NCBI GenBank assembly: GCA_049317265.1
Contig: JBMOIP010000007.1
Coordinates: 1-64,000 of the forward strand
DNA: 64,000 nt
From: CAIVAT01 sp049317265
GTDB lineage: Bacteria; Bacteroidota; Bacteroidia; Bacteroidales; FEN-979
Reading direction: 5' to 3'
A program made the translations under genes and the position numbers. Under the pieces are notes generated by a model that had not been told where the DNA came from, did not search any database, and was given only the letters and a program-made list of their open reading frames with translations. Shown in pieces: positions 34,579-43,895 of the stretch (its first letter is position 1; each line of letters starts with the position of its first letter).

Positions 34579-36944
34579 AAAATATAACTGTTGCCGGCAG
34601 TAAGGCCGGAATACTATTCGTTACATCCTATCCGCCACGCGAATGCGGCATAGCCACTTACTCCCAGGACCTGATCAGTGCCCTTAACCATAAATTCAGC
34701 AGTTCACTTTCAATAAAAGTCTGTGCCCTGGAATCCAATGGAATAACCTACCCCTATCCTGAAGAGGTAACCTATATCCTGAAAACCTCGGTTGCCGAAG
34801 ATTATGGAAAGCTAGCCGACCGCATAAACCTTGACGATGACGTTAAAATCATCCTCATTCAGCATGAGTTTGGCTTTTTCCACAAACAGGAACAGCCGTT
34901 CCTGCAGTTTCTATATACACTTAATAAACCTGTGGTAATTGTTTTCCACACCGTCTTGCCAAATCCAAATGATCAGCTGAAACTGAAAATTCAACGCATC
35001 ATAGCAGTCTGTGAATCAGTGATTGTCATGACCCACAATTCCGAGCAGATATTAACCTCACAATATGATATCCTGTCAGAAAAAATTGAGATGATTGCCC
35101 ATGGCACTCACCTGGTTCCACATATCAGCGAAAAAGTGCTGAAAGCCAAATACAACCTCAGTAACAGTAAAGTACTCACCACCTTCGGACTGCTCAGTTC
35201 GGGAAAAAGTATCGAAACAACACTTAACGCGATGCCGGAGATTGTTAAAAACTGTCCTGAAGCGCTCTTCCTCGTGATCGGCAAAACACACCCCGAAGTG
35301 GTGAAGGCAGAAGGTGAAAAATACCGGGCAATGCTGGAACAGATGGTTATTGACCTGGACCTGGAGAATCATGTACGATTTGTCAACCAGTATCTTCCAC
35401 TATGCGATTTACTGGAGTACCTGCAGTTAACAGACATCTACCTCTTTACCTCAAACGATCCGAATCAGGCAGTGAGCGGAACCTTCGTATATGCGATGAG
35501 CTGTGCCTGCCCGATTATCTCTACCCCGATTCCTCATGCAAAAGAGTTGCTGGCCGAGTCGACAGGCATTATTGTTGATTTCCGAAACTCCCGGCAACTG
35601 GCTGACGGGGTCAACCGGTTATTGGGCGATGAGCCACTACGAAGGAGTATGAGTTCAAACACGCTGGAGAAAATAGTCTCCACCGCTTGGGAAAATTCCG
35701 CTATTGCCCACGCAATGCTTTTTGAAAGAGTTGCAGGTGAATCCATCTCCTTACAGTTCAACCTCCCCTCCATCAACCTGGAACACCTCAGGAACCTGAC
35801 TACCCCGACGGGGATGATCCAGTTTTCAAAGGTTAACCAGCCGGACATCTCCACCGGCTATACCCTTGACGATAACGCAAGAGCCTTAGTTGCATCCTGC
35901 ATGTATTTTAACCTGACCGGCGACGAGGAGTGCATGGGCAACATTCAAACATATCTCAGCTTCATCGGACATTGCCAGCAACCCCTTGGAAATTTTTTAA
36001 ACTACACAAATAAGGACAACGCCTTCACCGCCCAGAATAATAAGGTCAACCTCGACGATTCGAACGGCAGGGCAGTATGGGCTTTGGGCTACCTGCTGTC
36101 TCTTGACGGACTGCTTCCAGCAAGCATTACCAGCGAGGCACAGTCAATACTTCAACATTCACTGAAGCACCTCTACACCATTCACTCCACGAGAGCAATG
36201 GCTTTCGCCATCAAAGGACTGTTTTACAGTCAGAGTGCTGTAAAATCACCTGAGAACCTTGTCCTGATAAGGACATTTGCGAATCGCCTGGTTCAGATGT
36301 ACAAGCATGAAGCGACCCCGGACTGGGCCTGGTATGAAGGGTACCTCACCTATGCAAACAGCATCCTTCCCGAGGCCCTGCTCTATGCATGGCAGCTCAC
36401 AGACGAGCCTGTATATAAAGAGATCGCCATCTCATCGCTCGATTTTCTGTTGTCACAGATTTTCAACAAAAACGGTATTGAGGTGATCTCCAATAAAAAC
36501 TGGCTTCAAAAAGGGGAGGTTGCAGGCCATTTTGGCGAACAACCCATCGATGTTGCTTACACCATCATGACCCTGAGCCAATTTTACGATGAGTTTTCCG
36601 ACGAATCGTATGATGAAAGGATGAGGATTGCTTTCAACTGGTTCCTCGGAAAAAACAGGCTTCACCAGATTATCTATAATCCATGCACCGGCGGCTGCTA
36701 CGACGGACTGGAGGAGACCCATGTAAACCTCAACCAGGGAGCAGAGTCAACCGTAAGTTACCTCATGGCAAGATTAACAATGGAGAGGTACACAAGCCTG
36801 AATAAACCCAATATGGTAATCCTGCGAAATCACTTCATTATTCATACAAGGCTTATTGAACGCATGTATTCAACGATGAATGGAAGAATGACCAGGCAGG
36901 AGAAAGTCACTTCATTGCCATACGCTGTTCCAAATTCCAATTAG
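34575..36944 (+). CDS. Two-domain GT4 glycosyltransferase with C-terminal helical-barrel domain
   Basis: A 789-residue cytoplasmic protein. The N-terminal half (about 10-390) is a GT-B family 4 transferase (LFVTSYPPRECGIATYSQDL, TFGLLSSGKSIETTL, VSGTFVYAMSCACPIIST). The C-terminal half (about 405-770) looks like an alpha/alpha-barrel of the type found in glycoside hydrolases or epimerases (GYTLDDNARALVA, DDSNGRAVWALGYLL, TPDWAWYEGYLTYANSILPEAL, GGCYDGL). Fusion of a transferase with such a barrel next to GH130 recurs in bacteria and suggests synthesis and turnover of one mannose-containing oligosaccharide, possibly a protective or storage glycan; the product is unknown. The start overlaps the GH130 stop (ATGA). 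Confidence 0.85.
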   Translation: MKNITVAGSKAGILFVTSYPPRECGIATYSQDLISALNHKFSSSLSIKVCALESNGITYPYPEEVTYILKTSVAEDYGKLADRINLDDDVKIILIQHEFGFFHKQEQPFLQFLYTLNKPVVIVFHTVLPNPNDQLKLKIQRIIAVCESVIVMTHNSEQILTSQYDILSEKIEMIAHGTHLVPHISEKVLKAKYNLSNSKVLTTFGLLSSGKSIETTLNAMPEIVKNCPEALFLVIGKTHPEVVKAEGEKYRAMLEQMVIDLDLENHVRFVNQYLPLCDLLEYLQLTDIYLFTSNDPNQAVSGTFVYAMSCACPIISTPIPHAKELLAESTGIIVDFRNSRQLADGVNRLLGDEPLRRSMSSNTLEKIVSTAWENSAIAHAMLFERVAGESISLQFNLPSINLEHLRNLTTPTGMIQFSKVNQPDISTGYTLDDNARALVASCMYFNLTGDEECMGNIQTYLSFIGHCQQPLGNFLNYTNKDNAFTAQNNKVNLDDSNGRAVWALGYLLSLDGLLPASITSEAQSILQHSLKHLYTIHSTRAMAFAIKGLFYSQSAVKSPENLVLIRTFANRLVQMYKHEATPDWAWYEGYLTYANSILPEALLYAWQLTDEPVYKEIAISSLDFLLSQIFNKNGIEVISNKNWLQKGEVAGHFGEQPIDVAYTIMTLSQFYDEFSDESYDERMRIAFNWFLGKNRLHQIIYNPCTGGCYDGLEETHVNLNQGAESTVSYLMARLTMERYTSLNKPNMVILRNHFIIHTRLIERMYSTMNGRMTRQEKVTSLPYAVPNSN

Positions 36945-36960
36945 GTATTTCCAGTTAAAA

Positions 36961-37026
36961 TGTGTGAATTATGTAAACTATTTAAATAATTATGTAAATC
37001 ATCGTCGATAAAGGCAGCCACCTTTG
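36961..37026 (+). promoter_or_regulatory. Common direct-repeat promoter element, copy 9 (araC-kinase operon)
   Basis: TGTGTGAATT leads; TGTAA half-sites at 36972-36976 and 36993-36997 (21 bp); -7 box CACCTTTG at 37019-37026, 26 bp after the second (the only copy not at 27). It suggests the regulator gene is under the same control as its presumed targets. Confidence 0.85.
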
Positions 37027-37109
37027 CACAATTTCAGATTGAACAAAATCATGCAACACCATTAACAGAAGATATACTTATCATCAAAGCATTATAAATA
37101 AGCAACCTG

Positions 37110-37691
37110 TTGAAGATCTACATTAAATACATGGTTAGTAACCGTTGTAAATTAGCGGTGAAAGAGGCATTGAAGCAACTTGGGTTGCACTTTATCGTGG
37201 TCGATTTAGGGGAGGTGGAGATTATGGAGAGCATCACTGCTTTGCAAAGAACCGAACTTACAGGCATCCTTCTGAATTCGGGGCTCGAGCTGATGGATGA
37301 CAAACGGGCCGTCCTCATTGAAAGGATAAAAAATGCAGTGATTGAGATGATCCATCATTCGGATGAGATGATCAAGACAAATTTTTCCGACTTCATCAGT
37401 AAAAAACTCGATCATGACTACACTTACCTCGCTAACCTCTTTTCTGAAGTGCAGGGTACCACCATCGAGCATTACATCATCTCCCATAAAATTGAACGGA
37501 TCAAGGAGCTCATTATCTATGATGAACTGAATATCACAGAAATAGCCTGGAAATTAAACTATAGCAGTGTTGCACATCTTTCAAATCAGTTCAAAAAGGC
37601 GACCGGGCTCTCCCCTTCGCATTTTAAACAACTGAAAGTAAAAAAACGAATCCCGCTCGAAGAGATCGGTAACGCAATGCATGAAGACTAA
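37110..37691 (+). CDS. AraC-family transcriptional regulator (candidate regulon activator 1)
   Basis: A 193-residue protein. The start is TTG at 37110, chosen because the paralogue at 58766-59326 has the same N-terminus (MKLYIKYMVS) from an ATG. The N-terminal part (1-75) is not a cupin; it is a small domain common to a Bacteroidota AraC group (VVDLGEVEIME). The C-terminal AraC domain has both helix-turn-helix motifs (DYTYLANLFSEVQGTTIEHYI; LNITEIAWKLNYSSVAHLSNQFKKATGLSPSHF). It is preceded by promoter copy 9, so autoregulation is likely, and its stop overlaps the hybrid kinase start (TAATG). I infer it binds the 21-bp direct repeats. Confidence 0.9.
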   Translation: MKIYIKYMVSNRCKLAVKEALKQLGLHFIVVDLGEVEIMESITALQRTELTGILLNSGLELMDDKRAVLIERIKNAVIEMIHHSDEMIKTNFSDFISKKLDHDYTYLANLFSEVQGTTIEHYIISHKIERIKELIIYDELNITEIAWKLNYSSVAHLSNQFKKATGLSPSHFKQLKVKKRIPLEEIGNAMHED

Positions 37692-40399
37692 TGCGCAATA
37701 ATATGGAACGAACCCATTCACACGACGCACAATACGCCAGCAGCCTGATCGAAGCGAGCCTCGACCCGTTGATCACCATCAGTCCCGACGGGAAGATTAC
37801 CGATATGAACCAGGCGAAGGTGGATATCACCGGCATCGAACGCGCACAACTTGTAGGTACGAATTTCTTCGATTACTTCACCGAACCCAAACAGGCATAC
37901 GCCGTTTACCTGGAAGTGTTCGCCAAGGGTAACGTGACCGATGCGGCCCTCACATTCCGGCATAAAAACGGTAAGCTGACCGATGTTTTGTTCAATGGTT
38001 CGGTTTACAAAGATGAGAATGGCGTGGTGATCGGAGCTGTAGTTGTTGCACGTGACATTGGAGAGCAAAAATGGGCCATTGACCTTCAAATCGCCAACAA
38101 GGAACTTGCTTTCCAAAACGATGAAAAAGAGAAACGGGCACAGGAACTCATCATTGCCAATAAAGAACTTGCTTTCCAAAACAATGAAAAAGAGAAACGT
38201 GCACAGGAACTGATCATTGCAAATAAAGAACTTGCATTTCAGAACAACGAAAAGGAGAAGAGAGCTGCAGAGTTGATCATTGCCAACAAAGAACTTCTCT
38301 TTCAAAACCAGGAGAAAGGAAAACGGGCAGCTGAATTAGGCATCGCAAACATTGAACTTGCTTTCCAGAATGATGAAAAGGAGAAAAGGGCTGCGGAGTT
38401 AAGGATTGCCAACTATGCCCGCAGCATCATCGAGGCAAGCCGCGACCCGCTGTTTACCATTAGTCCGGCCGGTAAAATTACCGACATGAACAATGCGTCG
38501 GTAAGAATAACTGGTTGTTCCCGTGAAGCGCTGACTGGAAGCAACTTTTTTGACTATTTCACCAACCCGGCGAAAGCACGGAAGGTATACCGTGAAGTAT
38601 TCGCAAAAGGGTTCGTTGCCGACTATCCGCTAACCATCAAGGATCATAAACTGACAGATGTACTGCTGAATGGCTCCGTGTACAATGATGAGCAGGGTAA
38701 AGTGCTGGGCGTTGTCGTCGTTGCAAGGGATATTACCGATCAGAAAAGAATTGAAAGTGAGCTGACCGAAGCGATCGTCTTTGCAGAACTGGCTACAACC
38801 ATTGCAGAAGAGGCAAAAATCAAGGCGGAGAATTCGACCAGGGTGGCCGAAAATGCGGTGAAAGCAAAACAGCAGTTCCTTTCAAATATGAGCCATGAAA
38901 TCCGGACCCCAATGAATGCCATCATCGGGTTTACCAAAGTTTTGCTGAAAACGGATCTCTCCGCCAAACAAAAAGAGTACCTCACCGCCATTAAAATGAG
39001 TGGGGATGCCCTGATCGTGCTGATCAACGACATCCTCGACCTGGCTAAGGTGGATGCCGGAAAGATGATTTTTGAACAAACGCCTTTTACCATGGCCTTG
39101 TCGATATCGGCCATGCTCCATCTGTTTGAAGCCAAAATCCAGGAGAAAAACCTGGCGTTTGTAATCGATTATGATAAGAACATCCCGACGGTTCTGGTAG
39201 GTGATCCGGTAAGACTGCACCAGATCATTCTCAACCTGGTGAGCAATGCAGTGAAATTCACCAACAAAGGGACCATCACGGTAAGCGTGCGGTTGATCAA
39301 TGAGGACAAGGATAACGCAACCATAGAATTTGCCATTGCGGATACAGGGATTGGCATTCCGGAGGGTAAAATAGATAAGATTTTCGAAAACTTCCAGCAG
39401 GCAACGAGCGGAACTTCAAGGTTGTATGGGGGAACAGGGCTGGGACTCGCCATCGTCAAACAACTGGTGGAACCCCAGGGTGGCAGGATATGGGTAAAAA
39501 GCAAAGTGGATGAAGGCTCGACATTCAGCTTTATACTGACTTTTCATAAAACCAGCGCTGCTGCCGAGGCCGACGATGAAATAGTGGAACTCGACACTGA
39601 GATCAAAAATATAAAGGTGCTGGTGGTCGAAGATATTCCGCTCAACCAGTTGCTGATGAAAACGCTGCTGGACGATTTCGGGTTTGAGCGCGATGTGGTG
39701 GCCAACGGGAAAATCGCCATCGAGGTATTGCAGAACAAATCATACGATATAATCCTGATGGACTTGCAGATGCCTGAAATGAACGGGTTTGAGGCAACGG
39801 AGTATATCCGGAACAAGATGAATTCGAAGATCCCCATCATTGCATTAACCGCAGATGTAACCACGGTTGACCTGGCGAAATGCAAAGCAGTGGGCATGAA
39901 TGACTATATTGCCAAACCGGTTGACGAACGGCTGCTTTACAGTAAAATAGTCGGGTTGGTCAAAAAACCTGTTCCGCCAAAATTCAACCCCGGAAATGAA
40001 AAAAATCCATGCGACAACAGGAAAGAGAAGTGCATCGACCTGGAGTACCTGATCCATCGTACGAAATCAAACCCGGTGATGATGATGGAGATGATCTCTC
40101 TCTACCTTGAACAAACTCCACCATTGATCAACACCATGAAAAAAAGCCTGTTAAACAAAGACTGGCACTCATTGCATTCGGCGGTACACAAAATGATCCC
40201 CTCCTTCGCTATCATGGGTATCAGCGTCGATTTTGAAAATATGGCTAAAAAAGTGCAGGAGTATGCAAGTACCCAAAAACAATCAGACGGGATCAGTGAC
40301 ATGGTCATGCAGATTGGCAACATTTGCACACAGGCATGCAGTGAACTGGAAGAAGAATTTATACGAATTAAAAGTACTGAAAATGAACCAAAAAGGTAA
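37691..40399 (+). CDS. Hybrid histidine kinase: PAS, 21-residue repeats, PAS, HisKA, HATPase, receiver, Hpt
   Basis: A 902-residue soluble kinase. A PAS domain (about 12-130) is followed by five 21-residue coiled-coil repeats (132-236, unit LIIANKELAFQNNEKEKRAQE in shortened form IANKELAFQNNEKEKRAQE), a second PAS (about 242-355), HisKA (SNMSHEIRTPMNAIIG), HATPase (LVSNAVKFT, DTGIGIP, GTGLGLAI), a receiver (ILMDLQMPEMNG) and a C-terminal Hpt domain (HSAVHKMIPSFAIMG). It has the full set for an internal phosphorelay. It is translated with the AraC regulator (one-base overlap) and overlaps the receiver protein gene behind it, so the three probably form one signalling unit. Confidence 0.92.
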   Translation: MRNNMERTHSHDAQYASSLIEASLDPLITISPDGKITDMNQAKVDITGIERAQLVGTNFFDYFTEPKQAYAVYLEVFAKGNVTDAALTFRHKNGKLTDVLFNGSVYKDENGVVIGAVVVARDIGEQKWAIDLQIANKELAFQNDEKEKRAQELIIANKELAFQNNEKEKRAQELIIANKELAFQNNEKEKRAAELIIANKELLFQNQEKGKRAAELGIANIELAFQNDEKEKRAAELRIANYARSIIEASRDPLFTISPAGKITDMNNASVRITGCSREALTGSNFFDYFTNPAKARKVYREVFAKGFVADYPLTIKDHKLTDVLLNGSVYNDEQGKVLGVVVVARDITDQKRIESELTEAIVFAELATTIAEEAKIKAENSTRVAENAVKAKQQFLSNMSHEIRTPMNAIIGFTKVLLKTDLSAKQKEYLTAIKMSGDALIVLINDILDLAKVDAGKMIFEQTPFTMALSISAMLHLFEAKIQEKNLAFVIDYDKNIPTVLVGDPVRLHQIILNLVSNAVKFTNKGTITVSVRLINEDKDNATIEFAIADTGIGIPEGKIDKIFENFQQATSGTSRLYGGTGLGLAIVKQLVEPQGGRIWVKSKVDEGSTFSFILTFHKTSAAAEADDEIVELDTEIKNIKVLVVEDIPLNQLLMKTLLDDFGFERDVVANGKIAIEVLQNKSYDIILMDLQMPEMNGFEATEYIRNKMNSKIPIIALTADVTTVDLAKCKAVGMNDYIAKPVDERLLYSKIVGLVKKPVPPKFNPGNEKNPCDNRKEKCIDLEYLIHRTKSNPVMMMEMISLYLEQTPPLINTMKKSLLNKDWHSLHSAVHKMIPSFAIMGISVDFENMAKKVQEYASTQKQSDGISDMVMQIGNICTQACSELEEEFIRIKSTENEPKR
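38084..38398. repeat. Five tandem 63-bp repeats in the hybrid kinase gene
   Basis: Five consecutive 63-bp units encode a 21-residue (three-heptad) coiled-coil module between the two PAS domains. The middle units are the most alike, so length changes by recombination are plausible. Confidence 0.9.
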
Positions 40400-40817
40400 A
40401 ATAAAGCTGTTCCTGGTGGATGACGATGCCTTGTTTTTGAAGTCATTGGAAATCGAATTCCTCCAGCATGCCGATTTTTCCATTGAGACATATGCCACAG
40501 GCGAACTATGCATGGCAAACTTATCACACTGTCCGGATGTCATCATCCTCGACTATATGCTTGACAGTATTGATCAGAATGCTATGAACGGGATACAAAC
40601 CCTGGATAAAATCAAAGCTTATAACCAGGACATACCGGTCATCATTTTATCCTCCCAGGATAAAATTGATGTTGCGGTGAGTTGCATGCACCACAGGGCC
40701 TTTGATTATGTGGTAAAAAGCGAAACCGCCTTTATCCGGCTTCAGAAGATCATCACCACCATCTTCCGGTACAGGAAGATGGAGAAAGAGCTGAACTGGT
40801 ATATGGAAAGGATGTGA
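40383..40817 (+). CDS. Stand-alone receiver-domain response regulator
   Basis: A 144-residue protein, receiver domain only. Acidic pocket in LFLVDDDALF, phospho-acceptor Asp in VIILDYMLD (near residue 56), the conserved switch serine in VIILSSQDK and the conserved Lys in DYVVKSE. There is no output domain. The start at 40383 (MNQKGKIKLF) lies within the end of the kinase gene, a 17-base overlap, indicating tight coupling. It probably takes phosphate from the kinase Hpt domain and acts by protein contact, perhaps on the AraC regulator; that target is inference. Confidence 0.88.
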   Translation: MNQKGKIKLFLVDDDALFLKSLEIEFLQHADFSIETYATGELCMANLSHCPDVIILDYMLDSIDQNAMNGIQTLDKIKAYNQDIPVIILSSQDKIDVAVSCMHHRAFDYVVKSETAFIRLQKIITTIFRYRKMEKELNWYMERM

Positions 40818-40821
40818 CCGG

Positions 40822-43350
40822 ATGCATGAAGGATTGACAGCCGCACAGGCACAGGAGAAGTTGAACAGGGAAGGACCTAACAACCTTCCCTCCTCAAAAC
40901 CGAAAAACTATTTCACCATCGCCCTGGGAGTGGTAAAAGAACCCATGTTCATCCTCCTGGTTGCCTGCGGTTCGCTTTATATGGTGATGGGCGATTTACA
41001 GTCGGGACTGATGCTGCTGGGCTTTGTATTTGTGATCATGGGCATCGAGTTCTTCCAGGAAAAAAAGACCGAAAAAGCACTTAGTGCGCTGAAAGAGATG
41101 GCCAGCCCAAGGGCCCTGGTGATCCGCGACGGAGTTGAGGTTAGGGTAGCAGGGTTTGAAGTCGTTACCGGCGACCTCATCGTTTTACAGGAGGGCGACC
41201 GCGTGCCTGCAGATGCGACCGTACTTGACTCTGTCAATTTACTGGCCGATGAATCCTTGCTCACAGGAGAGCCGATCCCTGTAAGGAAAAACGATTGGGA
41301 CGGGACAGAAAAAGATATCCAACCCGGCGGAGATGATTTCCCGTTCGTCTATTCAGGGTCGATGATCGTGCAGGGCAACGGGGTGGCAAGGGTTACCAGT
41401 ACCGGGATAAACACGGAGATCGGTAAAATCGGTAAAGCCCTTGAAGGGGTGAAGGAAGAACCTACACGTCTCAAGAAGGAGATGGGGAAACTTGTTAAAA
41501 AGCTCACCATCATAGCCGCCGTACTTTGTATCCTGGTTGTGGCAGCCTATTCCATTACCCGTGGCAGTTTACTGGACGGATTCCTGGCAGGGATCACCCT
41601 TGCCATGGCGGTGTTACCGGAAGAATTTCCTGTGATCCTCACCGTGTTCATGGCCCTCGGCGCATGGAGAATGTCAAAAAAGAGGGTCCTGACCAGAAAT
41701 CCGTCAGCCATCGAGACCCTGGGTTCGGCAACCGTATTGTGTACCGATAAAACCGGAACCCTCACCGAAAATAAAATGACTGTTACAAAACTCTACAACG
41801 GAAAAGAGTTTCTTTCTGTCACAAAAAATTGCGAATTCACAGCCGGGTTTCACGAAATTATCGAGTATGGCATCCTGTCGAGTCAGACAAATCCTTTTGA
41901 TCCCATGGAAAAAGCCATCACCATCATGGGAGATCTCTTCCTGAAAGGTACGGAACATATCCACCGGAATTGGGTAATGATCAAGGAATATCCCCTTTCA
42001 AAAGGGTTGATGGCCATGTCTAGGGTATTTACCCTGCACGACACCCGTGAAAAAATAATTGCTACCAAAGGAGCTCCTGAGGCCATTTTTGACCTTTGTC
42101 ACCTCGACGAGGCGACAAAAAAACGCATGGTGCTGGCCGTTGGAGTGTTGGCGGAACAGGGATTAAGGGTACTGGGTGTGGCAAAAGCAAAAATCAACAC
42201 AAGCAATCTGCCGGAAATCCAGCACGACTTCCCTTTTGAATTTATCGGGTTGATCGGCCTCGCAGATCCCATCCGGAAAAATGTGAAGGAAGCCGTTGCC
42301 GTGTGTTATAAAGCCGGTATCAGGGTGATCATGATTACCGGTGACTACCCGGTGACTGCCAAACACATCGCTTTGGAGATTGGTCTCGAAAATCCAGGCA
42401 CATGCATTACCGGCCAGGAGTTGCAAACCATCACGGAAGACGAACTTTGCAAAAGGATAAACGATATCAATGTATTCGCCAGGGTCATACCGGACCAAAA
42501 GCTGAAAATCGTCAACGCACTCAAGAAAAACAAGGAGATCGTAGCAATGACCGGCGATGGCGTGAACGACGCCCCTGCCCTGAAGTCGGCAAACATTGGC
42601 ATCGCCATGGGCAAGAAAGGCACAGATGTCGCCAGGGAAGCCTCTTCCCTGGTCCTGATGGACGACAATTTCCTATCCATTGTGGGAGCCATTAAAATGG
42701 GGAGGCGCATCTTCGACAATCTCCAGAAAGCGTTTGGATATACTTTTGCAATTCATGTACCCATTGCCGGCCTATCCCTGATTCCGATCCTGCTTGGCAA
42801 CTTCCCGATCATCCTGTGGCCTGTCCATATTGTTTTTCTCGAACTGATCATCGACCCGGCCTGTTCCATCATATTTGAAGCAGAAAAGGAGGAGAAAAAT
42901 GCCATGTTGAGGCCGCCAAGAAAAATCGACGAGCCCTTCTTCGGGAGCAAAAAAGTATGGTTCAGCTGTTTGCAGGGCGCCGGCATCCTGGCCATGACCC
43001 TGGTGGTCTATTTTACAGGCATTCACCTGGCATATACCTCCAATGAAGTAAGAGCGATGACCTTCCTCACCCTGATCGCGTCGAACATTGCGGTTATATT
43101 AACCAACCGTTCCTGGACCGATAACATCTTTAAAATCATCGCCACTCCAAACAAAGCCGTTTTATGGGTAACCGGTGGCGCTATTTTTTTTCTCACCCTG
43201 GTGCTGAACGTAAGGTTTTTCCTGGATCTTTTCCAGTTTCAAAGACTAACATTTTTTAACATCATCATCTGCAGCCTGGCAGGAATATCAACGATCGCCT
43301 GGTTCGAATTATACAAACTTCTCAAACAACACAAATCAATCATACCATGA
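40822..43350 (+). CDS. P2-type cation-transporting ATPase
   Basis: An 842-residue P-type ATPase of the Ca2+/P2 group: N-terminal cation-ATPase segment (GLTAAQAQEKLNREGPNNLP), actuator motif DESLLTGEP, helix 4 motif AVLPEEFPV, phosphorylation site CTDKTGTLTENK, hinge TGDGVNDAPALK and helix 6 FLELIIDPACSIIFE. The N-terminus is short but complete. Helix 6 lacks the usual N-x-x-TD calcium ligands, so the ion is uncertain (Ca2+, Mn2+ or another). It follows the receiver gene by 4 bp and is in the regulator operon, linking ion export to the signal system. Confidence 0.88.
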   Translation: MHEGLTAAQAQEKLNREGPNNLPSSKPKNYFTIALGVVKEPMFILLVACGSLYMVMGDLQSGLMLLGFVFVIMGIEFFQEKKTEKALSALKEMASPRALVIRDGVEVRVAGFEVVTGDLIVLQEGDRVPADATVLDSVNLLADESLLTGEPIPVRKNDWDGTEKDIQPGGDDFPFVYSGSMIVQGNGVARVTSTGINTEIGKIGKALEGVKEEPTRLKKEMGKLVKKLTIIAAVLCILVVAAYSITRGSLLDGFLAGITLAMAVLPEEFPVILTVFMALGAWRMSKKRVLTRNPSAIETLGSATVLCTDKTGTLTENKMTVTKLYNGKEFLSVTKNCEFTAGFHEIIEYGILSSQTNPFDPMEKAITIMGDLFLKGTEHIHRNWVMIKEYPLSKGLMAMSRVFTLHDTREKIIATKGAPEAIFDLCHLDEATKKRMVLAVGVLAEQGLRVLGVAKAKINTSNLPEIQHDFPFEFIGLIGLADPIRKNVKEAVAVCYKAGIRVIMITGDYPVTAKHIALEIGLENPGTCITGQELQTITEDELCKRINDINVFARVIPDQKLKIVNALKKNKEIVAMTGDGVNDAPALKSANIGIAMGKKGTDVAREASSLVLMDDNFLSIVGAIKMGRRIFDNLQKAFGYTFAIHVPIAGLSLIPILLGNFPIILWPVHIVFLELIIDPACSIIFEAEKEEKNAMLRPPRKIDEPFFGSKKVWFSCLQGAGILAMTLVVYFTGIHLAYTSNEVRAMTFLTLIASNIAVILTNRSWTDNIFKIIATPNKAVLWVTGGAIFFLTLVLNVRFFLDLFQFQRLTFFNIIICSLAGISTIAWFELYKLLKQHKSIIP

Positions 43351-43895
43351 CCGATGCGGAACAGAATATCACAAAAGCCCGGACACTTCGAATGAAAGCC
43401 GAAGAACAACTTAACAATGAGCAGTTGGACATAAAAGTGACCTCCCAGGAATACGATGATAAAAGGCTTCTGCACGAGCTGCGGGTGCATCAGATCGAAC
43501 TGGAGATGCAGAATGCTGAATTGCAACAGGCCAACGAAACGGCTGAGGCTGCATTGAAAAGATATACCATGCTGTACGATTTTGCGCCTATGGGCTACTT
43601 TACGCTGGATAAGGAAGGCAACATCTGTGAATTGAATTTTACAGGTGCAGAGATGCTGCAGGACAGGCGATTTGCATTGATCAACAGCAACTTTAAACTA
43701 TTCGTATCCGAAAATTCCAGGCTGGTTTTCAACGATTTTTTAAACAGGGTTTTTCTTGGTTTTGGAAAAGAATCGTGTGAAGTGATGCTCGGGTATGACA
43801 AAACCCCCTTGTGCAGGGTCTATATGGATGGGGTGGTAACCGGTCATGACTGCAGGTGTCTTTTATCCGTTGTGGAGGCACGTGGGTTACAATGA
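43347..43895 (+). CDS. PAS-domain protein without output
   Basis: A 182-residue soluble protein: an N-terminal coiled coil (about 1-70, LLHELRVHQIELEMQNAELQQ) and one PAS domain (75-180: FDFAPMGYFTLDKEGNICELNFTGAEML). Both parts resemble the start of the giant kinase at 8991-14642 (RKLIHELEVHKVELEAMNEE, FDFAPSGYLTLSPKGEI), but kinase domains are absent and the gene ends at a normal stop overlapped by the next gene. It may be a sensory adaptor that pairs with a PAS kinase. The start overlaps the ATPase stop (ATGA). Confidence 0.85.
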   Translation: MTDAEQNITKARTLRMKAEEQLNNEQLDIKVTSQEYDDKRLLHELRVHQIELEMQNAELQQANETAEAALKRYTMLYDFAPMGYFTLDKEGNICELNFTGAEMLQDRRFALINSNFKLFVSENSRLVFNDFLNRVFLGFGKESCEVMLGYDKTPLCRVYMDGVVTGHDCRCLLSVVEARGLQ

